A stretch of DNA of 64,000 nt from CAWJMD01 sp963845675 (GCA_963845675.1 CAWJSX010000003.1:248001-312000); one strand, 5' to 3'; numbered from the stretch's first letter, positions 16,468 to 25,183 are shown. The notes: generated by a model from the letters alone, not told the origin. Translations and numbers: made by a program.

Positions 16468-17363
16468 CCGAGCGACGTCCCGCCCGTCGCGCCACCACCC
16501 GGGCGGCGTTGACCCTGCTCGTGGCCGCGCTCGCCGCGGTGGCTGGGCTCCTGCTGGCCTCCGCGCCCGCCCAGGCAGCCCCCGGTCCCGTCCCCGCCGT
16601 CGTCGCCGTCGTCGCCTCACCCGCGGCCCCGGCCGGACCGGTGGCCCCGACGCCGCCGACGGAGCCGACCGCGCCCGCCCCGGCGGACGACCCCGACAAG
16701 CCCACGGTGTCCTTCGACATCAACGGCGTCGACGGCAAGCCCAGCAGCTCGATCGTCGTCATCCTCGCGATCACGGGGCTGTCGGTGGCACCGGCGCTGC
16801 TGCTGATGACGACGTCCTTCACCAAGATCTTCGTCGTCCTCACGATCACGCGGAACGCCCTCGGTCTCACGTCGGCCCCCCCGAACCAGGTGATCGCCGG
16901 GCTCGCCCTCTTCCTCAGCCTGTTCGTGATGGGACCGGTGCTCAGCGAGGTCAACGACGTTGGCGTGCAGCCCTACCTGGCGGGTTCGGTGACGCAGTCC
17001 GAAGCCTTCGCCACCGGCAGCGAACCGCTGAAGAGCTTCATGCTCGACCACACGCGCGGGGAGGACCTGGCGCTGATCATGCGGGCCGCTGACCGCCCCA
17101 ACCCGACCAGCCGCGAGGAGACGCCGCTGCTGACGCTGATCCCGGCCTTCGTGCTCTCCGAGCTGAGGGCCGCGTTCATCATCGGCTTCGTCGTCTTCGT
17201 GCCCTTCCTCGTGATCGACATCGTCGTCGCGGCGGCGCTGATGTCGATGGGCATGATGATGCTCCCGCCCGTGACCGTGTCGCTGCCGTTCAAGCTGCTG
17301 CTCTTCGTGCTCGTGGACGGCTGGGGCCTCGTCATCACGTCCGTCATCGGAAGCTACAGGTAG
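16464..17363 (+). CDS. fliP: Flagellar export-gate protein FliP
   Basis: 299-residue integral membrane protein forming the core of the export gate with FliQ and FliR. It has a signal peptide (LTLLVAALAAVAGLLLASAP, ending near AQA), a Pro/Ala-rich spacer of ~45 residues, then the FliP domain: LLLMTTSFTKIFVVLTITRN, ALGLTSAPPNQVIAGLALFL, IPAFVLSELRAAFIIGFVVF and MSMGMMMLPPVTVSLPFKLL. The match is full length. Confidence 0.96.
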   Translation: MTERRPARRATTRAALTLLVAALAAVAGLLLASAPAQAAPGPVPAVVAVVASPAAPAGPVAPTPPTEPTAPAPADDPDKPTVSFDINGVDGKPSSSIVVILAITGLSVAPALLLMTTSFTKIFVVLTITRNALGLTSAPPNQVIAGLALFLSLFVMGPVLSEVNDVGVQPYLAGSVTQSEAFATGSEPLKSFMLDHTRGEDLALIMRAADRPNPTSREETPLLTLIPAFVLSELRAAFIIGFVVFVPFLVIDIVVAAALMSMGMMMLPPVTVSLPFKLLLFVLVDGWGLVITSVIGSYR

Positions 17364-17368
17364 CGGCC

Positions 17369-17644
17369 GTGGACGACTCCTCCGTCATCGAGATCGGCAT
17401 CGCCGCGCTCACGATCGCCGCCAAGCTGTCGGCGCCGATCCTGCTGACCGCGCTGGTGGTCGGTTTCACGATCTCGCTGTTCCAGTCCGTCACGCAGATC
17501 CAGGAGGTGACGCTGAGCTTCGTGCCCAAGGCGATCGCCGTGGGCGTGGCGCTGCTCGTGTGCGGCAACTGGATGCTGCACGAGGTGACCTCGTTCACCG
17601 TGGGGCTGTACGAGCGCATCCCCGACTTCCTGTCCGGCGGCTGA
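17369..17644 (+). CDS. fliQ: Flagellar export-gate protein FliQ
   Basis: 91-residue protein with two transmembrane helices (about 17-40 and 52-72). It shows the FliQ signature ISLFQSVTQIQEVTLSFVPK. It sits between fliP and fliR in the conserved fliPQR order, using GTG at 17369, five bases after fliP. Confidence 0.95.
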   Translation: MDDSSVIEIGIAALTIAAKLSAPILLTALVVGFTISLFQSVTQIQEVTLSFVPKAIAVGVALLVCGNWMLHEVTSFTVGLYERIPDFLSGG

Positions 17645-17647
17645 CAG

Positions 17648-18418
17648 ATGGGATTCGACATCCCCCTGGAGCAGCTCGTCGGGCTGCTGCTCGGCACCTT
17701 CCGGATCGCGAGCTTCCTGCTGCTGGCGCCCCCGTTCTCGCACCGGGCGATCCCCGGCCGGGTCAAGGCCCTGCTGGCGCTCGGCCTGGGACTCGCCGTG
17801 CTGCCCGACGTGCCGGCGGCGCTGACCCGCGGGGGGCTGGACACCGGGGCGGTCGTCGTCGCCGCCGCGCAGGAGGTGGTGGTGGGCAGCGCCCTCGGGT
17901 TCCTCTGCCTGCTCGTCTTCGGCGCCGTGCAGGCCGCCGGTGACATGCTCGACCTGTTCGGCGGGTTCAGCCTCGCCTTCGCCTTCGACCCCCTGATGCA
18001 GACCGGGTCGTCCGTGCTCGGGCGCATGTACCAGCTGACGGCTCTCACGCTGCTCTTCGCGACCAACGGGCACCTGCTCGTGATGCGAGGGCTGCTCCGG
18101 ACCTTCGACGTGCTGCCGGTCGGCCAGCTCCTCGACCTCGACACGCTCGCCAGCACCGTCACGGCCGGCATCACCGGGATGTTCCTCGCGGCGCTGCAGA
18201 TCGCCGGCCCGCTCATCGCGGTGCTGTTCCTCGCGGACGTCGGGCTCGGCCTGCTGACGCGAGTCGCCCCGGCGCTCAACGCCTTCGCGCTCGGCTTCCC
18301 CCTGAAGATCCTCATCACGCTGGTGCTGGTCGGCCTGTCCTTCGTGGCGCTGCCGCCCGTGGTCGAGGCGCTCGCCGACCAGGCCACCCGGCTGGTCGTG
18401 GGGGTGAGCGGTGGCTGA
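17648..18418 (+). CDS. fliR: Flagellar export-gate protein FliR
   Basis: 256-residue membrane protein with about six transmembrane helices. Family features include the N-terminal FRIASFLLLAPPFSHRAIPG and the internal AAGDMLDLFGGFSLAFAFDP motif, then LADVGLGLLTRVAPALNAFA. It completes the P5Q4R1 gate and overlaps flhB by eight bases. Confidence 0.95.
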   Translation: MGFDIPLEQLVGLLLGTFRIASFLLLAPPFSHRAIPGRVKALLALGLGLAVLPDVPAALTRGGLDTGAVVVAAAQEVVVGSALGFLCLLVFGAVQAAGDMLDLFGGFSLAFAFDPLMQTGSSVLGRMYQLTALTLLFATNGHLLVMRGLLRTFDVLPVGQLLDLDTLASTVTAGITGMFLAALQIAGPLIAVLFLADVGLGLLTRVAPALNAFALGFPLKILITLVLVGLSFVALPPVVEALADQATRLVVGVSGG

Positions 18419-19499
18419 CGGGGCGGGCGGTGGCGAGAAGACCGAGGCGCCCACACCGAAGAAGCTCAAGGAGTCGCGCCAGCAGGGTCAGACCCCGCGG
18501 TCCGCCGACATCGGCGCCTGGGTCGGGATCGGCGCCGCGGCGCTCGTCCTGCCCCTCGTGCTGCGGGCGGGCAGCGAGACCGCCCGGACGGCGCTGGGTC
18601 ACGTGCGCACCGTCGCGGAGGACCCCGACCCGACGATCGCCGTCGCCGTGCTGTCCGCCGGCCTGCTGGACGCCGGGCTGGCCGTCGCGCCTCTTGCCGC
18701 CGTGACCGTGGTCGTGGCGATCGCTGCCGCGGCCGCGCAGGGAGGCCTGCGTTTCGCGACGAAGGCCGCCAAGCCGAAGTTCTCGCGGCTCAACCCGGGC
18801 AAGGGCCTCAAACGCGTGTTCGGCCCGCAGGCGTGGTGGGAGGGCACGAAGGCCGCCCTCAAGACCGTCGTGCTGGGCATCGTCCTCTGGCAGGTGGTCA
18901 AGGGCATCGCCCCCTACCTGCTGGGCTCGGGGTCGCTGCCGCTGACGGCGACCATCGACGTCGTCGGCGGCGGCGTGGCCGACCTGATCCGCACCGCGGT
19001 GATCGCTGGTCTCGTGGTGGCCGCGGCCGACTACATGGTCGTGCGCAGACGCACGATGAAGCAGCTGCGCATGAGCCACAAGGAGATCACCGAGGAGCAC
19101 AAGCAGGCTGAGGGCGACCCGATGCTCAAGGGCGCCATCCGGTCCAAGCAGCTCTCGATGAGTCGCAACCGCATGATGAGCGAGCTGGCGAGCGCCGACG
19201 TCGTGCTGGTCAACCCGACGCACGTCGCCGTCGCCCTGCGCTACGACCCCGCCAAGGGCGCGCCCCGCGTGGTCGCCAAGGGCGCGGGCCTCGTCGCCGC
19301 GCGCATCCGCGAGAAGGCGGGCGAGCACCGCGTGCCGATGGTCGAGGACATCCCGCTGGCCCGTGCCCTCCACGCGGCCTGCGAGCTGGGGCAGGAGGTG
19401 CCCGGCGAGCTGTACACCGCCGTGGCCCAGGTGCTGGCGTTCGTGATGCGCCTGCGGTCGCGCGGCGTCGCGGCCGGCGTGCACCGCCTCGCCGCCTGA
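18411..19499 (+). CDS. flhB: Flagellar export switch protein FlhB
   Basis: 362-residue export-gate protein. It opens with GGGEKTEAPTPKKLKESRQQ, has four transmembrane helices, and a cytoplasmic domain with the autocleavage site N268-P269-T270-H271. Cleavage between Asn and Pro converts export from hook to filament substrates in partnership with FliK. GTG 18411 lies inside the end of fliR. It is the last gene before a ~145-base gap. Confidence 0.95.
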   Translation: MADGAGGGEKTEAPTPKKLKESRQQGQTPRSADIGAWVGIGAAALVLPLVLRAGSETARTALGHVRTVAEDPDPTIAVAVLSAGLLDAGLAVAPLAAVTVVVAIAAAAAQGGLRFATKAAKPKFSRLNPGKGLKRVFGPQAWWEGTKAALKTVVLGIVLWQVVKGIAPYLLGSGSLPLTATIDVVGGGVADLIRTAVIAGLVVAAADYMVVRRRTMKQLRMSHKEITEEHKQAEGDPMLKGAIRSKQLSMSRNRMMSELASADVVLVNPTHVAVALRYDPAKGAPRVVAKGAGLVAARIREKAGEHRVPMVEDIPLARALHAACELGQEVPGELYTAVAQVLAFVMRLRSRGVAAGVHRLAA

Positions 19500-19561
19500 C
19501 GGGTCCGCTCGGGGCCTCCACCTGGGGCATCCACCCCCGGATCATCCACCCGGACGGACGC

Positions 19562-19587
19562 TACAGGTCACGAGCCGGCGCGCCGAA
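19562..19587 (+). promoter_or_regulatory. Weak candidate FliA-type promoter P5 (flhA unit)
   Basis: TACAGG, then 14 bases, then GCCGAA (19582-19587). Only the last part of the CTCAGG box is kept, but the -10 matches the GCCGAA form. It lies in the 146-base gap between flhB and flhA, which otherwise holds repeated CATCCACC words and no clear terminator. Confidence 0.25.
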
Positions 19588-19645
19588 GCACTAGAAGCCA
19601 GGACGGCGACAGCGGGGCCACGGAGCGGCCACGAGAAGAAGGACC

Positions 19646-21748
19646 GTGAACGCTCCCATGTCGCAGGTCACCACGGGCGTCCCGAACGCCGCGCGCCGCC
19701 GAGGGCCGAGCATCGGCGCCCTCGCCGTGCCGGTCGGCGTCGTCGGCATCGTCCTGCTCCTCGTGGTGCCGATCCCCGCCGTCCTGCTCGACCTGCTGAT
19801 CGCGATCAACATCGTCGGCGCCCTCGTCATCCTGCTCACGAGCATGTACGTGCGCCGCCCGCTCGACTTCGCGATCTTCCCCTCCCTGCTGCTGGTCTTC
19901 ACGCTGTTCCGGCTCGGCCTCAACGTCGCCTCCACGCGGCTCGTGCTCTCGGACGGGTACGCGGGCAAGGTGATCGAGGCCTTCGGCCACTTCGTCGTCA
20001 GCGGCTCGCTGGTGATCGGGCTCGTGATCTTCCTGATCCTGGTCGTCATCCAGTTCGTCGTCATCACCAACGGTGCCGGCCGCGTCGCCGAGGTCGGCGC
20101 CCGCTTCACCCTCGACGCGATGCCGGGCAAGCAGATGGCGATCGACGCCGACCTCAACGCCGGGCTGATCGACGAGGACGACGCGCGTCGCCGCCGCGCC
20201 GACGTCACCGCCGAGGCGGACTTCTACGGTGCGATGGACGGCTCCTCGAAGTTCGTCAAGGGCGACGCGATCGCCGGCATCGTGATCACGGTCATCAACC
20301 TCATCGGCGGCTTCGTCATCGGCATGGTGCAGCGGGGTCTCGCCCCCGCCGAGGCCCTCGAGACCTACAGCCTGCTGACGATCGGCGACGGTCTCGTCAC
20401 GCAGATCCCCGCCCTGCTGATGTCCGTCTCCACCGGCATGATCGTGACCCGCGCCACCACCCAGGGCGACATGGGCAGCGACGCCGCCGAGCAGCTCGGC
20501 CGGCACCGTCCGGCCCTGATGATCGCCGGCTGCGCCGCCATCGCCCTGGCGCTGATCCCGGGGATGCCCAAGCTGCCGTTCATCTTCGTCGGCGCCGGGG
20601 TCCTGCTGCTCGCACAGCGAGCCGGGGCACGAGCCGACGAGGAGCAGCCCCGCGACGACGACGGGCCCGTGGTGCCGACGGCCACGCCCGACACCCCCGA
20701 GTCGCTGATGCAGGACATGCGCGTCGACCCGCTCGAGATCGTGCTCGCCCCCGACCTGGTCGACCTCGTCGACACCAGCAGCGGCGGCGACCTGCTCGAC
20801 CGGGTCCGTGCGCTCCGCCGGAAGGTCGCGGTCGAGCTGGGTGTCGTGATCCCGCCGGTGCGCACGCGCGACAGCATCGACCTGCCCACCTCGACCTACG
20901 CGATCCGCATCTCCGGCGTCGAGGTCACGCGCGGCCAGGCGCCCCCCGGTCGCGTGCTCGCCCTGGGGGAGGGGCTGGACGCCCTGCCCGGGACCCCGAC
21001 CACCGAGCCCGTCTTCGGCCTCGCCGGACGCTGGGTGCCGGCCGAGCTGCGTCACCAGGCGGAGCTGTCGGGTGCGACGGTGGTCGACCGCGCCTCCGTG
21101 CTGGTCACGCACCTGGCCGAGGTCATCCGCACGCACGCGTCCCGTCTCCTCAGCCGTGAGGACGTCCGCGGTCTCGTGGACGCCGTCAAGGCCGAGCACC
21201 CCGCCGTCGTGGACGAGCTCGTCCCGGGCGCGCTGTCGCTCGGTGAGGTCCAGCGCGTCCTGCAGTGCCTGCTCGACGAGGGCGTCGCCATCCGCGACCT
21301 CCCGCACATCTTCGAGGGCCTGTCGATGCGCGCCCGGGCCGGATCGGACCTCGACGGGCTCGTCGAGGCGGCCCGCTCGGCCCTCGGACCGGCCGTCGCC
21401 GCACAGCACGCCCACGACGGGATCCTGCCCGTCATCACGTTCGACCCGTTGCTCGAGCAGTCGCTGGCCGAGGCGGTGCGACCCGGTGAGTCCGGCGCCT
21501 CCCTGTCACTCGACCCGCAGCGTGCCGAGCTCATCATCGAACAGCTTCAGCGCCGGTTGACCGAGGTCGAGAACCACGGCCTCACACCGGTTCTGGCGTG
21601 CGCACCGGGCTTGCGTGCCCCCGTCCGGCGCCTCGTCGCGCTGGGCGTGCCCCGCATCCCGGTGCTGTCCTACACGGAGATCGGTGTCTCCGGCCTGCAG
21701 ATCGAGACCGTAGGGACGGTGACTGGCCACGATGCGCTTGTTGCTTGA
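19646..21748 (+). CDS. flhA: Flagellar export protein FlhA
   Basis: 700-residue export-gate protein. About eight transmembrane helices occupy the first ~320 residues, with the FHIPEP-family signature (DFAIFPSLLLVFTLFRLGLN, then VASTRLVL) and GDAIAGIVITVINLIGGFVI. The C-terminal cytoplasmic ring that docks chaperone-substrate complexes follows (DPLEIVLAPDLVDL, then VVIPPVRTRDSI). The GTG start follows GAGAAGGA. The 3' end overlaps the FlhF-like frame by 17 bases. Confidence 0.95.
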   Translation: MNAPMSQVTTGVPNAARRRGPSIGALAVPVGVVGIVLLLVVPIPAVLLDLLIAINIVGALVILLTSMYVRRPLDFAIFPSLLLVFTLFRLGLNVASTRLVLSDGYAGKVIEAFGHFVVSGSLVIGLVIFLILVVIQFVVITNGAGRVAEVGARFTLDAMPGKQMAIDADLNAGLIDEDDARRRRADVTAEADFYGAMDGSSKFVKGDAIAGIVITVINLIGGFVIGMVQRGLAPAEALETYSLLTIGDGLVTQIPALLMSVSTGMIVTRATTQGDMGSDAAEQLGRHRPALMIAGCAAIALALIPGMPKLPFIFVGAGVLLLAQRAGARADEEQPRDDDGPVVPTATPDTPESLMQDMRVDPLEIVLAPDLVDLVDTSSGGDLLDRVRALRRKVAVELGVVIPPVRTRDSIDLPTSTYAIRISGVEVTRGQAPPGRVLALGEGLDALPGTPTTEPVFGLAGRWVPAELRHQAELSGATVVDRASVLVTHLAEVIRTHASRLLSREDVRGLVDAVKAEHPAVVDELVPGALSLGEVQRVLQCLLDEGVAIRDLPHIFEGLSMRARAGSDLDGLVEAARSALGPAVAAQHAHDGILPVITFDPLLEQSLAEAVRPGESGASLSLDPQRAELIIEQLQRRLTEVENHGLTPVLACAPGLRAPVRRLVALGVPRIPVLSYTEIGVSGLQIETVGTVTGHDALVA

Positions 21749-23536
21749 GGGAGCGGCGATCGAGCCCCTGCTCGAGAGAATCCGCCAGGAGCACGGTCCG
21801 CAGGCGCGGATCGTCCACGCCGAGCGCGTGCGCAGCGGAGGCGTCGCGGGGTTCTTCTCCCGCGAGCACTTCGCCGTCACGGTCGAGGTCGACCCCGGCG
21901 AGGTGCCGGGCGAACGCGCCCCGGTGCCGGCCGTCGCCGCCGCGCGACCGGTACAGGTGATCGCTGCGGGCCGCGCGCCCGCTGCCGTCCGGAGCGGGAT
22001 CGACGCACTCGTCGCCGCCGCAGAGAAGGAAGAGGCCAGGGAGGCCGTCATGACCCCAGTGCCCGCCGAGCCCACCCGGCTCCCGCAGCCGACCCGGACG
22101 GCGCTTCCGACCCAGACGGCCCAGGCCACGTCGCCGCAGCCCGCCGCCGAGGAGGCACCCGCCCTCGTCCCGGCACAGCGCGTCGCGCACCGCGAGGACG
22201 ACGGCCTGCGTGCCGAACTGCCCGCCACGAGCCGCCTGCTCGCGCCGGCCGACCCCGAGGAGATGCCGGTGCCCTGGACGTTCCCGCGTGCCGAGGACGT
22301 GCCCGTCCCGCACCGTCCCGTCTCGACGGAGGGGCCGGCGTTCGCCGCCGTGCTGGAGTCGCTGCAGCGCAGCGCCTCCGACACCCCCTCCTCGCCCCCG
22401 CTCGCGGGTCCGGCGCTGCTCGACGAGCCCGCCCCTGCTCCTGCTCCTGCCACCCCTGCGCCTGTCACCCCGGCAGCACCGGCGCCGGTTCCTGTCCCGG
22501 GGTTCGCGACGCAGTCGCCCGCCTCCACCGAGCGCACCCACGTCGCCCAGCTCGCCCACGCCGAGGACCGGCTGGAGCTGGCCCTCGCGCCGGACGCCCG
22601 CCCGGCGCTCTACGAGGGTCGGCGCTGGCGTGACCGGACGGCCGCCGGACGGCGCTCGCTGGCCGACGCCACCCAGCCTTCCGCCCCCGCCCCGGTGACG
22701 GCCACCGTCCCGCCGGAGACCACGTCCGCCCAGGACGCACCCAACCGGCCGATCCCTGCGGCGCCCATGACCCGCCGGGAGATGCGTGCGCTGCGAGCTG
22801 TCGCCGCGCCCGGGTCCGCGCCCGGGTCCGCGCCCGGGTCTGCGCCCGGGTCTGCCCCGGGTCCGCCTCCGGGTCCGCTCCCGCGCCGGAGCGGAGCGGC
22901 CTGGAGCCCTTCGAAGGCCTCGGCCTGCCGGACACGGTGCTCGGCCGGCTCGGTCGGGACGCGAGCGCGGCCGACCTGGTCGCCGCCCTCGGGGACCTGC
23001 CCGTCGCCGAACCCGTCCCGCCGCGTGCCGGCCACCTCGTCGCCGTCGTCGGCGAGCGGGAGGCCGCCCTCACCGAGGCGCGGTCCATCGCCGCCGACCT
23101 GCGGCTGGGCCGGGACGCCGTCGTGCTCGTGGGTCGTGGCGGCCTCGTGACCACCGACCAGGCCCGCACGTGCGCGGCCACGGTGCGGCTCGGCGAGGTC
23201 CCGGCCGTGGTGGTCGTCGAGTCCGACCTCGGCGCCGACCAGGCCTGGACCCGGCAGGTGCTGCGAGCCCTCACTCCCGACCAGGTCGTCGCCGCCGTCG
23301 ACGCGACGCGCCGGCCCTCCGACACCTCGGCGTGGCTCGGCAGCCTCGCGGTGCGTGGCTTCGACGTCGAGGCGGTGCGGGCCCACCGCGTCGCGGCGAC
23401 CGGCGAGCCCGGCTCGGTCCTGGGCCTCGGGGTCCCCGTGGCCAGCATCGACGGCCGGTCCGCCTCGCCCCGCGAGTGGGCGGCCGTGCTGATCGACCGC
23501 GTGCAGCGGCGGGCCCTCGAGGGAGACGCGGGATGA
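21732..23536 (+). pseudogene. FlhF-like protein, frameshifted in a repeat tract
   Basis: The N-terminus matches FlhF (LLLEGAAIEPLLERIRQEHG, then RIVHAERVRSGGVAGFFSRE). A long Pro/Ala linker follows, then, in the -1 frame, a C-terminal ~200-residue domain with alternating beta/alpha pattern (LVAVVGEREAALTEARSIAA, VVLVGRGGLVTTDQAR, PAVVVVESDLG). The SRP-type GTPase P-loop GxxGxGKT is missing; the equivalent is VVGEREAAL. The frame is broken near 22,855, where one base of a GCGCCCGGGTCC repeat seems lost; restoring it joins both parts into ~600 residues. FlhF helps place flagella in other bacteria. Here nucleotide binding is doubtful. It overlaps flhA and the next gene. Confidence 0.7.
22801..22870 (+). 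repeat. 12-bp tandem repeat (APGS) in the FlhF-like gene
   Basis: About five imperfect copies of GCGCCCGGGTCC encode Ala-Pro-Gly-Ser. The fifth copy reads GCCCCGGGTCC, one base short, and this is where the reading frame changes. Confidence 0.8.
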
Positions 23537-23787
23537 ACGTCGGGATGGTCGGCCTGATCGCGGCCGTCCTCGCGGGCCCGGCGCTGGTGGCCTTCGCGGA
23601 CGGACGCATGGGGCCCGACGAGGTCGGCGTTCGCGTGCTGCTCGCCGTCGTCGTGGCCATGGTGGCGGAGGGGATCGCGCGCCGGTTCGTCCTGGCTGTG
23701 CGCCCGCTGCCTGCCCGGCATCCTGCCCCGCCGGCCGGCGCGGCGCTGTCCGACGGACCTGCCACGCGGCGCGCTGACGACGCCTGA
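23533..23787 (+). CDS. Small membrane protein between flhF-like gene and csrA
   Basis: 84 residues with two hydrophobic segments (about 4-20, VGLIAAVLAGPALVAFA; 32-52, VRVLLAVVVAMVAEGIA) and a Pro/Arg/Ala-rich tail. The ATG overlaps the preceding stop in ATGA, so it is probably translated with the FlhF-like protein. I do not recognise a family. A role in flagellar placement or export is inferred only from position. Confidence 0.7.
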   Translation: MNVGMVGLIAAVLAGPALVAFADGRMGPDEVGVRVLLAVVVAMVAEGIARRFVLAVRPLPARHPAPPAGAALSDGPATRRADDA

Positions 23788-23810
23788 CGGCCCGCGCGCA
23801 CCTCACCCCC

Positions 23811-23822
23811 TATGCTCGGCGG
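23811..23822 (+). promoter_or_regulatory. Candidate -10 of a leaderless csrA promoter
   Basis: TATGCT (23811-23816) is followed by CGGCGG and directly by the csrA GTG, the spacing expected if transcription starts at the start codon. No ribosome-binding site is present. The DUF2231 gene at 34432 has the same layout (CATACT-CGGCGG-GTG). Confidence 0.4.
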
Positions 23823-24254
23823 GTGCTGGTCCTGACGCGTCGTGCCGGTGAGAGCGTCATCATCGGCGACGAGGTCGTGGTCACGGTCGTCGAGGTTCGC
23901 GGCGACGTGGTCCGCCTCGGCATCCAAGCCCCTCGCGAGGTGAAGGTCCACCGCGAGGAGATCTACCGTGCAGTCGGCGAGGCCAACGCGGCCGCGGCCC
24001 GCAGCTCCGACGACGACATCGCCCGCCTGACGCAGTCGCTGCGGCCGCAGACCCCCGGTCCCGGTACGGCGGCGCCCGCCGACACGGCACAGCGCCGCGA
24101 GACGGCACAGCGCCCCGACCCGGCACAGCGCCCCGACCCGGCACAGCGCCCCGACCCGGCACAGCGCCCCGAGACGCCACAGCCGTCCGGCCCGGCACCC
24201 CGGCCTCGCCCCACCCCTGGCCCCGCACGCGGCCGGGGCACCCAACCCTCGTGA
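23823..24254 (+). CDS. csrA: Carbon storage regulator CsrA with long repetitive tail
   Basis: Residues 1-~60 are a standard CsrA (MLVLTRRAGESVIIGDEVVV, then IQAPREVKVHREEIYRAV), an RNA-binding dimer that controls translation, commonly of flagellin in Gram-positive bacteria with FliW as antagonist. Residues ~61-143 form an unusual Pro/Arg/Gln/Asp tail with (PDPAQR)n repeats; ordinary CsrA is 60-80 residues. FliW is not in the window. The gene closes the flagellar block and its stop overlaps the SDR start. The start is fixed by the CsrA N-terminus, which must begin at this GTG. Confidence 0.93.
   Translation: MLVLTRRAGESVIIGDEVVVTVVEVRGDVVRLGIQAPREVKVHREEIYRAVGEANAAAARSSDDDIARLTQSLRPQTPGPGTAAPADTAQRRETAQRPDPAQRPDPAQRPDPAQRPETPQPSGPAPRPRPTPGPARGRGTQPS
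24088..24180 (+). repeat. 18-bp tandem repeat in the csrA tail
   Basis: About five copies of CAGCGCCCCGACCCGGCA or close variants (the first with CGCGAGACG, the last with GAGACG) encode AQRPDP. The unit is a multiple of three, so copy-number change alters tail length only. Confidence 0.85.
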
Positions 24255-25123
24255 GCCGGGTCGCCGTCACCGGCGCGGCCGGCAAGCTCGGGCGGGCAGT
24301 GGTCCGCCACCTCGCCGCGTCCGGGTGGACGGTCCTCAGCCTCGACCAGCACCGGCCCGACGGGGAGCCCGGGGAGTTCGTCCGGGTCGACCTCACCGAC
24401 TACGCGCAGGTGGCCGAGGTGCTCGGGGGCCACGTCGACGAGCACGCCCCGGTCGACGCCGTGGTGCACCTCGCCGCGGTCCCGGCTCCCGGCCTGCGGT
24501 CCAACTCCGCGACGTTCTCGAACAACGCGACCGCCACGTGGAACGTCTTCGCCGCCTCACGGGCCGCCGGCATCAGGCGCATCGTCTGGGCGTCGAGCGA
24601 GACCGTGCTGGGTCTGCCCTTCGACGTGCCGCCCCCCTACGTCCCGGTGGACGAGGAGTACCCACCGCGGCCCGAGTCGACCTACTCGATGGTCAAGGTC
24701 CTCGAGGAGGAGATGGCCCGGCACTTCTGCCGCTGGGACCCCGAGCTCGTGATGGTGGGACTGCGCTTCTCCAACGTGATGGACCCGCAGGACTACGCGG
24801 AGTTCCCGTCGTTCGACGCGGACCCGCTGCTGCGGAGGTGGAACCTCTGGGGCTACATCGACGCGCGCGACGGGGCGCAGGCGGTGCGGCGGGGCCTCGA
24901 GCACGACCGGCCCGGGGCCGACGTGTTCGTCATCGCCAACGCGGACACGGTGATGACCAGGTCCAGCGCCGACCTGGTCGCGGAGGTGTACCCCGGCGTC
25001 GAGGTGCGACGCGAGCTCGGGGAGCACGAGACGCTGCTCTGCATCGACAAGGCGCGTCGGGTGCTCGGGTACGAGCCGGAACACTCCTGGCGCGCCGAGG
25101 TGGGTCTCCCTCCGAAGGATTGA
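24251..25123 (+). CDS. NAD-dependent epimerase/dehydratase (extended SDR)
   Basis: 290-residue Rossmann protein. The nucleotide-binding motif is VAVTGAAGKLGRAVV at residues 4-18, the LAAVP segment follows at ~75-80, and the catalytic YSMVK (YxxxK) is at ~140, with an upstream WASSETV serine. Substrate unknown; members act on nucleotide sugars or similar. The GTG overlaps the csrA stop, so it may be co-transcribed, although a flagellar role is not established. Glycan supply for flagellin is one untested possibility. Confidence 0.85.
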   Translation: MSRVAVTGAAGKLGRAVVRHLAASGWTVLSLDQHRPDGEPGEFVRVDLTDYAQVAEVLGGHVDEHAPVDAVVHLAAVPAPGLRSNSATFSNNATATWNVFAASRAAGIRRIVWASSETVLGLPFDVPPPYVPVDEEYPPRPESTYSMVKVLEEEMARHFCRWDPELVMVGLRFSNVMDPQDYAEFPSFDADPLLRRWNLWGYIDARDGAQAVRRGLEHDRPGADVFVIANADTVMTRSSADLVAEVYPGVEVRRELGEHETLLCIDKARRVLGYEPEHSWRAEVGLPPKD

Positions 25124-25128
25124 CGGGC

Positions 25129-25172
25129 ATACCCCTGGGGGGTTATCTTCTCGCATACCCCCTAGGAGTATG
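25129..25172. promoter_or_regulatory. Two CsoR-type operators in the csoR promoter
   Basis: Box 1 (25129-25145) is ATACCCC-TGG-GGGGTTAT and box 2 (25153-25172) is GCATACCCCC-TAGGAGTATG; both fit the ATACCCC/GGGGTAT dyad of CsoR sites. They overlap or flank a likely -10 (TTATCT, 25143-25148) just upstream of csoR, so apo-CsoR would repress its own operon and copper would release it. Confidence 0.7.
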
Positions 25173-25183
25173 CGAGGCCGCTC

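Noticed and set aside
16617..18469. Several minus-strand frames of 120-370 codons opposite fliP, fliQ, fliR and flhB
   Set aside because: Shadow frames from GC3 bias; every region is covered by conserved flagellar genes on the + strand.
24088..24180. Tandem repeats in csrA, flhF-like gene, fliK and the RGP array as a CRISPR-like structure
   Set aside because: Units are directly adjacent, 9-18 bp, in frame and without spacers; they are coding microsatellites.
24251..25123. SDR gene as a flagellin-glycosylation enzyme
   Set aside because: Position next to csrA is suggestive, but nothing in the sequence identifies a nucleotide-sugar substrate, so only the SDR family call is made.
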